Below are positions 58,375 through 64,000 of a DNA stretch of 64,000 nt, piece after piece. How positions within the stretch are numbered: the stretch's first letter is position 1; each line of letters begins with the position of its first letter. The notes below the pieces were generated by a model. It saw only the letters and a program-made list of their open reading frames with translations, did no database searches and had not been told where the DNA came from. The translations under genes and the position numbers were made by a program. This DNA is from JAZSQZ01 sp045538175 (lineage in GTDB: Bacteria; Bacillota; Clostridia; Christensenellales; UBA1242). The stretch lies in the NCBI GenBank assembly GCA_045538175.1, contig JAZSQZ010000044.1, forward strand, positions 10,758 through 74,757. The letters are read 5' to 3'.

Positions 58375-58385
58375 AATAACTCCTT

Positions 58386-59726
58386 TTATTCTACCAAGCC
58401 ATCAGTTTGGCTTAAGTCGTCTTGTGGTAAGAAATCAAGATTTGCTAATTGCTCGTCTGTAATTTCAATGTTTTGAGATTGTGCGATGTTTTTAAATGCG
58501 TCAATATATCCTTGGACACTTTCTTGTAAAGGAAGTTCGCCCATTTGTGATTGAAAAAGAGTGTAAAGTTCGCTTGGGTTTTCTTCGTCAACTTCGCCGA
58601 TACAAGATTTAAATGCTGTATAGCAGAAGTAATTTGACATTGCTTGCGTCATAAAACTTGCTTTAAGTTCGCTATCAGCAGTTGTAAGCATTGTGACTTC
58701 TTTAGGGAAGTTTGATCTATAATTTATTGCAAGGGTTTTAAATGCTTGTTGAACATCAAAGTTTTGTTCCATTTTAAAAATTGCTTCATAAAAATCTGGA
58801 TTTGAAAGAGCGTGTGCTGCAAATTCGAATTCTTGACTTAAGTCTTTTCCATCTATTTTTTTAGAGTGACCATTAAGGCTGCCTGCATCTAAGTGGAATG
58901 CTTGGTGCTTAAATGGAGAATCGGTCAAAACAAACTCGCCATTTTCGTTTGTATTTTTTTCAATAATTGATCTATACATACTTAGGCATTGTCCGTTAGA
59001 CATTTCCCAAGCGTTGCCATTGTCAATCATAGGTGCAACAGAAACCAAAATTCTTCCATCAGGAAGTGTTTTTTGGACATAAATAATGTTGCTACTGTGG
59101 TTGTCGCTGTTTGAAACCCTATAACACATATATGCATTTATCAAAAGGTCAGTTTCGATATTTGGGTCAAGCACAACTTCGCGTCTTGTTAATCTTTCTT
59201 GTGTTTCTTTGTAAATTTGAAGTGCTTGTTTGTGGTTTGCAAGAGAGTTTCTTACTTTTTGTGCAGGTCTGTTTGGGTCTTTTAATGGGTCTAAAATTCT
59301 TACACCTTTAACAAGAGTTTCGCCTTTTTGTGCGATATTTTTTGATACACAACCACGGTGTAGGTAACCCCTTTTGTCTTTATATTGAGCAAGTCTGTAT
59401 TCAGCACAATTTATGACAGGTACAACTTGTGGGTTTCCTTGAAAATCAGTAATTTGTCTTGAGCCAAAACCTTTTGTTAGGTAGTATGATAAAACTTCAG
59501 CATAGTCATCAAAACTGCCTGCCTCTTCAATGTGTACAAAAGAGTGTTCGCCTTGGTCGTCTTGCCAGGTTGCAGTTTTGTTGCCATCTTGTAAACACTC
59601 TTTAAAAAACTCATCAGTATCTTCAATATAAATTGTGTTTGAAGAGCCGTCCATTGCACTGATTATCTTAATCTTATAGTAGTCATAAAAATCAAAATTA
59701 TCTCTATAAACGGGTTTGGTAATCAT
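58386..59726 (-). CDS. HipA-like kinase domain protein (HipT-like)
   Basis: A 446-residue soluble protein. The catalytic core resembles the HipA kinase: NSDNHSSNIIYV (206-217) equals the D-x-H-x-x-N catalytic loop (Asp208, His210, Asn213), and VSVAPMIDNGNAW (228-240) equals the Mg-binding L-x-P-x-Y/I-D motif (Asp235). The first 170 residues lack the HipA N-domain, which instead is encoded separately in the next gene. The last 120 residues are helical and acidic. The protein may phosphorylate a tRNA synthetase or another translational target, as HipA does; that is inference. GGAG precedes the ATG. The gene pair is isolated, with a fbp terminator on one side and the BspA protein on the other. 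Confidence 0.7.
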   Translation of the reverse strand: MITKPVYRDNFDFYDYYKIKIISAMDGSSNTIYIEDTDEFFKECLQDGNKTATWQDDQGEHSFVHIEEAGSFDDYAEVLSYYLTKGFGSRQITDFQGNPQVVPVINCAEYRLAQYKDKRGYLHRGCVSKNIAQKGETLVKGVRILDPLKDPNRPAQKVRNSLANHKQALQIYKETQERLTRREVVLDPNIETDLLINAYMCYRVSNSDNHSSNIIYVQKTLPDGRILVSVAPMIDNGNAWEMSNGQCLSMYRSIIEKNTNENGEFVLTDSPFKHQAFHLDAGSLNGHSKKIDGKDLSQEFEFAAHALSNPDFYEAIFKMEQNFDVQQAFKTLAINYRSNFPKEVTMLTTADSELKASFMTQAMSNYFCYTAFKSCIGEVDEENPSELYTLFQSQMGELPLQESVQGYIDAFKNIAQSQNIEITDEQLANLDFLPQDDLSQTDGLVE

Positions 59727-59794
59727 ATTGAATCTCCTAATATAATTATACTAAAATACAGCATATATGTCAATATTACTAAAATCCAAGCAAT

Positions 59795-59825
59795 AAAAAA
59801 ATCCTAGAGTTTTCTAGGATTTTTT
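59795..59825 (-). terminator. Terminator at the end of the BspA-like gene
   Basis: Stem AAAAAATCCTAGA / TCTAGGATTTTTT with GTTT loop; it overlaps the last codons and TAG stop of the BspA-like gene on the minus strand. Confidence 0.8.
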
Positions 59826-62800
59826 ATTTGATCTTTTTCTTCTTGGTTTATCATCATCATCGTCAAGTAAAAATTCGTCTTTAATCTTAATTGTATTCAC
59901 ATCAGTTTTCTTTGATGTGTGCAACATTGTTGTAAGATTTGTGCGTTTTCTGTGTTCGAGTTTCAAGCGTCTTTTTACATATAATAAGATAACAATTCCA
60001 ATGATTATAACAATTGCAACAATTACAATTATCACAATAGGGACACTTAAATTTTTCTTAAATGTAACTTGAATATTGAAGTCGTCTGAAATGCCTTTTA
60101 AACTTATTTTATTGCCTTCAAGAAGGTTAACTTTTTTACCATTTACATATACCTTATCGATTTGATAAAGTGGGTTTGTTTTTATGGTATAAGTTCTGTT
60201 TTCGCCATAAGTTGCAGTGTCGTCTTCGGTTTCTACAATTTCGCCAAAACCACCCAAATCGAACGAAATTTTATAAACGATTAGGTCAAATTCGGCCGAA
60301 ATTTCGTGGTCAGAGCAAATATTTGCAAATTCTATAGTGTTGCTAGGTTCGATTTCTTCGCCGTCTAGGAAGAGTTTTGAAACCTTATAACCGGCATCAG
60401 GAATCAAGTTTACAACGGCTGTTTCGTCGTAATTTGCAACTACTGTTCTGCTTTCTGCAGAACCATTTTCTCCTGTCTTTACCGATACGAAATATGGGTG
60501 AGGTATTGTTATAATTTCAATTAAAAGGTTTTCTTTTACTTGTTCAATTCTAACACCTAAAAGCTGTGTATTGCCTGAATTTAGGGCGATAACTTCGCCG
60601 TTTTGCAAAACTTTTGTAATTTGTTTATCAACAGTGTTTGCAAGTTCTATGATTAGTGGGTCGCCATATTCAATAAGAACTTTTCCATAAGGATTAACAA
60701 TTCCGCCGTCTGAAACAATGTTGATTTCAAGAACAATTATTTCAAAGTATGCAACAATGAAATAATCTCTTGTTGGCATTATAAATGTGTAAGAATTGTT
60801 GCTTGTATCAACGTTTACTTTTGTGCCATTTACTGTAACATATGAAAGTTTATATCCTTCAATTGGAGTAAAGTAGAAAGTGATTTCTTCGCCGTAATCA
60901 ACAAAGATTTCGCCATTTTCATCTCCATTAGGAGTGATTGTTCCGTAATCGTTTGTTGAAGCTGTAATTGTAAGTTCGATAATTGAAAAGTAGACAACAA
61001 TTGTGTGATTCTTTGTCATTGTAGGGAACTTTTGTGAAGTTGCTTTTCCAATGTTGTTTCCATCAACAATAACAGAAGAAATTTCATACCCTGTTTCTGG
61101 GAAGAAGTAGAAAGTTGCAGCAGCACCTTCTTTTATTGAAACAACGCCTTCCGGAGAAATACTGCCGTTGCCGTATGCTGTTGTTGTAACTGTATAGTAA
61201 ACATTGTATGTGACAACAACATAGGTAAGTACTGAAGAAACAGTTTCGTCTTTCCAATCGGTTGCTGTGCAGTAGATAAAGAATTCTTCAACAACAAGTT
61301 TGTCAACAAGATAGAAGTTTTCGCTAGAATCTTTTACAATATCACAATCAAATTTTGTTTGCTCGGTATTCTTATACCAAACATAGTTTACATCAAAACC
61401 TGTTGTAACAAAGTTTAGTTTTGTGTCAGGTGAAGCATTGTCAAAATCGTATCTATACTCTAAATCGGTTTTGATTGATAAATCTTCAATTGCAACAAAT
61501 TTGATTTCGTTTTCTGTTGTATAAGTTTCGGCAACTGTGTCGGCATAACCATAGACAGTTGTGTTTGCGCCAATTCTTGGAATAGCATATAAACCGATAC
61601 TTGTGATTGATTTGTTGATAACAAGTTTTAAGAGTTGGTTGTTTGAATTTAATGCGTGGTCTCCTAAAATCTCAATTGAAGGAAGGTACATTTCTTCAAA
61701 AGCAACACATAAACCTGCTTGAATATTTCTTACATTTTTTAAATTGATGTTTGTAAGTTTTTTTGTTTGCCAGAAAGCCCACTCGCCAATGTTTGCAATG
61801 TTGTCGCCTTTAACTGTGTGAAGTTTTGAGCAAGCGTAGAAGGTTTGTTTTTTGATTTCTGTCAATTTTGGAATATTTACTGTTTCAAGGTTTGCACAAT
61901 AGTAGAAGGCAGATTCGCCTAAATAAATGGTGTTTTTAAGGTCTATTTCTTTTAATCTGTAGCAATACTCAAAAGCGAAATCTCCAATTTGTTTTACATT
62001 TTCAAGATTTATTGATTCTAAAAGTGCACAACTTGAAAATGCGCCTGTGTCTATAATTTGATAGGTTGAAGGAAGTGTAACCTTTGTTATAAAACTACAA
62101 TCTTCAAAAGCATATTGTCCTACGGCTGAAACGGTGTAACCTTTATATGTTCCAGGCAAAACAATTTCGCCACTGATTGTTTTTGAAACAAAAGCAATAT
62201 AGATTTCTTCATTTCCTTCACTTGTTGTGTAATAACCGTAGTAGTATCCACTTAAGTTTTGTGCAATAAAGTGATATGTAAATTCATTGTCGGTTGCGTA
62301 TTGCTCAACTTTTGTGCCTTCATAGCAGAAAATAACAAATGTATCAATCTTTGTTTCGCCATCAAAACCAAAAGCTTTTTCGCCAACAGAAGTAGAAGGA
62401 TTTGTAAAAGTAAAACTTTCTAAACTTAAGCAACCATTAAATGCAAAAGCACCGATATCTTCAATGTTTTCAATTGTAACTGAAGTTAAGTTTGTGCAAC
62501 CTTTAAATCCTGCGTTTGCAACATCTGTAAGTTTTGGCAAAATAATTGTTGTTAGGTTTATACAGTTTTCAAAAGCAGAAGGTTCAATTAGTGTTATTGT
62601 ACTGCTTTGTAACTTTGTAATTTTTGTGCAACCTTTAAAAGCGTTTTCTTTAATTGTTGTTACAGGTAAACCTTCGATGAAATCAGGAATAATTGCATTG
62701 TCTTTTAATGTTTCTAAATATCCTGTGATATGGACTTCTTTGTTTTCTACAATTTCATATGTAAGGTCTGACTCGCAAGTTGAAATTGGTGAGAAGGTGT

Positions 62801-64000
62801 AACCGTTTTGTATTGCATAAGTTTGTGCAACGGTGTTTCTGTAACCTTTGATAACACAGTTTGTGCAAGAGTTAATTGCAAGTGGTTCGATTTCTTCTAT
62901 GCAGTGTGAAAATGTGATTGACTTAAGAGTGTCAAGGTGTGAAAAAGCGTGTGCTTCGATTTTTATAAGATTTGGGAATTTAACATTTGCAACCGAAACA
63001 TTTTGGAAAACAAGTCCTTCGATAAGTTGTACAGAATCTAAATTGATGCTTGTAAGACTTGTGTTTGCAAAGGCTGCATTTTCAATTCTAATGGCTTTTG
63101 GGAAGTCTATGCTTGTTAATTCGTCACAGTTGAAAAATGCGCTTCTGCCGACGATTTCAACATTAGGTGCGATAATTGTGTCAAGTGCGTTAGATGAAAA
63201 GCAAGAGTTTCCAATATATATTGCTTTTGGAAGATTTGCTGCAGCAAGATGAATGTTGCCAGCAAAAACACTACTACCAAGCAAAACAACTTCAGGGAAA
63301 CTTATAGATGAAAATCTACAGTTTTTAAATGCTTGTGCAGAAACAATTTGGCATGCAGGAATTGTTGCGCTTGTAAGCAACGAACAATTTATGAATGCGC
63401 CACCACCGATTGTTAATAAGCTATTAAAGGTTATGCTTGAAAGTGTTTTGCAATATGCAAAAGCGTTTTCGTCAATGCACTTAACTTCAGGCAAACTTGC
63501 AGTAGTTATTGATTCGCAATACATAAATGAGAAACGAGAAATGTATTCTAGTTTTGGAAAATATATGTCATTTAAGTGTTTAAAGCTTGTGCAATTATAG
63601 AAAGCATAATCGTTAAGGTAGGTTACACCAGGTGCAACCACCTTTGTAAGATTTAAGCAATACCCAAATGCTGCGTAACCAATTTCTGTTACACCTTCAG
63701 GAAGTGTGACAGAAGTGATTGTTGTGTTTGTTTCAAAACAGTAATCGCCAATACCAACAATTTCTATTCCGTTTACTGTTGCAGGGACAACAACGTCACT
63801 ATCGGTTCCGTTATATTCAATAAGGTATCCGCTTTCGTCTGCAACAAAATCAAATTGATAAGTCATTTGTGTGATTTTGCTACACTTTGTAATGCTTCCT
63901 TCATACAACACACAAGCAATTGCTTTTACTGTTGTCGAAGTTGAAATTGTGATAGGGTTTTCGTATATTGTTGAATTTTGTACAGTAGGTGTTTGTCCAT
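59814..64000 (-). CDS. BspA leucine-rich-repeat/InlB-repeat surface protein (5' end outside window)
   Basis: The minus-strand frame stays open to base 64000, so the gene begins outside; about 1395 residues are visible. From the N-terminal side: a chitobiase/Ig-like end (ITISTSTTVKAIAC), three blocks of BspA-type leucine-rich repeats (about 63.85-62.9, 62.7-62.35 and 62.15-61.5 kb, motifs such as LTSVTIENIEDIGAFAF), an Ig-like stretch, then five Flg_new/InlB-type B-repeats (about 61.2-60.1 kb, GYEISSVIVDG, GYKLSYVTVNG, GYKVSKLFLDG). A membrane helix (about 60.05-59.98 kb) and a basic cytosolic tail anchor it. Such proteins are surface adhesins of gut bacteria. The stop is TAG. The frame up to 63911 opens with GTG but that is not the true start. 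Confidence 0.9.
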   Translation of the reverse strand, partial: GQTPTVQNSTIYENPITISTSTTVKAIACVLYEGSITKCSKITQMTYQFDFVADESGYLIEYNGTDSDVVVPATVNGIEIVGIGDYCFETNTTITSVTLPEGVTEIGYAAFGYCLNLTKVVAPGVTYLNDYAFYNCTSFKHLNDIYFPKLEYISRFSFMYCESITTASLPEVKCIDENAFAYCKTLSSITFNSLLTIGGGAFINCSLLTSATIPACQIVSAQAFKNCRFSSISFPEVVLLGSSVFAGNIHLAAANLPKAIYIGNSCFSSNALDTIIAPNVEIVGRSAFFNCDELTSIDFPKAIRIENAAFANTSLTSINLDSVQLIEGLVFQNVSVANVKFPNLIKIEAHAFSHLDTLKSITFSHCIEEIEPLAINSCTNCVIKGYRNTVAQTYAIQNGYTFSPISTCESDLTYEIVENKEVHITGYLETLKDNAIIPDFIEGLPVTTIKENAFKGCTKITKLQSSTITLIEPSAFENCINLTTIILPKLTDVANAGFKGCTNLTSVTIENIEDIGAFAFNGCLSLESFTFTNPSTSVGEKAFGFDGETKIDTFVIFCYEGTKVEQYATDNEFTYHFIAQNLSGYYYGYYTTSEGNEEIYIAFVSKTISGEIVLPGTYKGYTVSAVGQYAFEDCSFITKVTLPSTYQIIDTGAFSSCALLESINLENVKQIGDFAFEYCYRLKEIDLKNTIYLGESAFYYCANLETVNIPKLTEIKKQTFYACSKLHTVKGDNIANIGEWAFWQTKKLTNINLKNVRNIQAGLCVAFEEMYLPSIEILGDHALNSNNQLLKLVINKSITSIGLYAIPRIGANTTVYGYADTVAETYTTENEIKFVAIEDLSIKTDLEYRYDFDNASPDTKLNFVTTGFDVNYVWYKNTEQTKFDCDIVKDSSENFYLVDKLVVEEFFIYCTATDWKDETVSSVLTYVVVTYNVYYTVTTTAYGNGSISPEGVVSIKEGAAATFYFFPETGYEISSVIVDGNNIGKATSQKFPTMTKNHTIVVYFSIIELTITASTNDYGTITPNGDENGEIFVDYGEEITFYFTPIEGYKLSYVTVNGTKVNVDTSNNSYTFIMPTRDYFIVAYFEIIVLEINIVSDGGIVNPYGKVLIEYGDPLIIELANTVDKQITKVLQNGEVIALNSGNTQLLGVRIEQVKENLLIEIITIPHPYFVSVKTGENGSAESRTVVANYDETAVVNLIPDAGYKVSKLFLDGEEIEPSNTIEFANICSDHEISAEFDLIVYKISFDLGGFGEIVETEDDTATYGENRTYTIKTNPLYQIDKVYVNGKKVNLLEGNKISLKGISDDFNIQVTFKKNLSVPIVIIVIVAIVIIIGIVILLYVKRRLKLEHRKRTNLTTMLHTSKKTDVNTIKIKDEFLLDDDDDKPRRKRSNKKS

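Noticed and set aside
63909..63911. GTG at 63911 as the true start of the BspA-like protein
   Set aside because: The frame continues open to the window edge with a recognisable chitobiase/Ig-like segment.
1..64000. Many open frames of 60-150 codons on the opposite strand of real genes
   Set aside because: They overlap well-supported genes, lack ribosome-binding sites and recognisable motifs, and follow from the AT-rich codon bias.
1..64000. CRISPR arrays, insertion sequences and prophage genes
   Set aside because: No regularly spaced direct repeats, transposase motifs or phage structural genes were seen.
1..64000. Reading TGA as Trp or Gly (codes 4 or 25)
   Set aside because: All conserved frames are intact under the standard bacterial code and Trp positions use TGG; TGA is simply absent.

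Overview
The window is a 64 kb stretch of AT-rich bacterial chromosome, densely coding, with typical AAGGAG ribosome-binding sites, consensus sigma-70-type promoters and U-tract hairpin terminators between most genes. Stage II sporulation genes (spoIIP and a spoIIE next to tilS), a class III fructose-1,6-bisphosphatase, a pyruvate formate-lyase pair, VanW and BspA/InlB-type surface proteins point to an anaerobic, low-GC member of the Bacillota (Clostridia-like, probably host-associated). No rRNA, CRISPR array, insertion sequence or prophage is visible. I count 49 protein genes (two cut by the window edges) and two tRNA-Arg genes. All 49 genes stop with TAA (46) or TAG (3), never TGA.

Layout. 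1-7.8 kb: end of a giant internally repeated exported protein, spoIIP, a PnuC-like transporter, ispH, and a YgjV membrane protein whose promoter sits directly on its start codon. 7.8-11.1 kb: a promoter, a leader with two tandem intrinsic terminators and a tiny reading frame, then an unassigned ATP-grasp enzyme and an AstE/aspartoacylase-type metallohydrolase. 11.1-18.4 kb: two paralogous zinc-ribbon/TIR/membrane proteins bracket a nucleotidyltransferase fused to a degenerate HAD domain, a PHP-domain enzyme and a YfcE-like phosphoesterase; the second TIR gene is in an operon with the last two. 18.4-25.4 kb: GNAT, dUTPase, a large SF1 helicase-nuclease, a secreted lipase-like protein with two related three-helix membrane proteins, and tRNA-Arg(ACG). 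25.5-31.5 kb: an S51-like/Nudix fusion, HIT, spoIIE, tilS, and an intergenic cluster of DnaA boxes around an AT-rich core. 31.5-38.8 kb: mostly minus-strand housekeeping genes (Na/Ca exchanger, vanW, rmuC, CCA-adding enzyme, pepD, GNAT), the GNAT gene preceded by a structured, terminator-containing leader. 39-44 kb: pyrophosphatase, an acyltransferase, and pflA-pflB. 44.1-46.1 kb: tRNA-Arg(CCT) followed by a GmrSD-like restriction gene. 46.2-58 kb: Nudix, PfkB kinase, flavoprotein, tandem-domain ThyX, HAD phosphatase, sugar nucleotidyltransferase, glycosyltransferase, Fe-alcohol dehydrogenase, fbp. 58-59.7 kb: a two-gene module resembling a split HipA (kinase plus separate N-terminal domain). 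59.8-64 kb: a large BspA leucine-rich-repeat/InlB-repeat surface protein, cut by the window edge.

The most system-like unexplained groups are the split-HipA pair (58.05-59.73 kb), the twin TIR proteins with their three enzymes between them (11.1-18.4 kb), the attenuator-controlled ATP-grasp/metallohydrolase pair (7.9-11.1 kb), the structured leader of the GNAT gene (38.8-39.0 kb), and the origin-like DnaA-box cluster (30.9-31.06 kb). All assignments come from reading motifs by eye; no database search was run.
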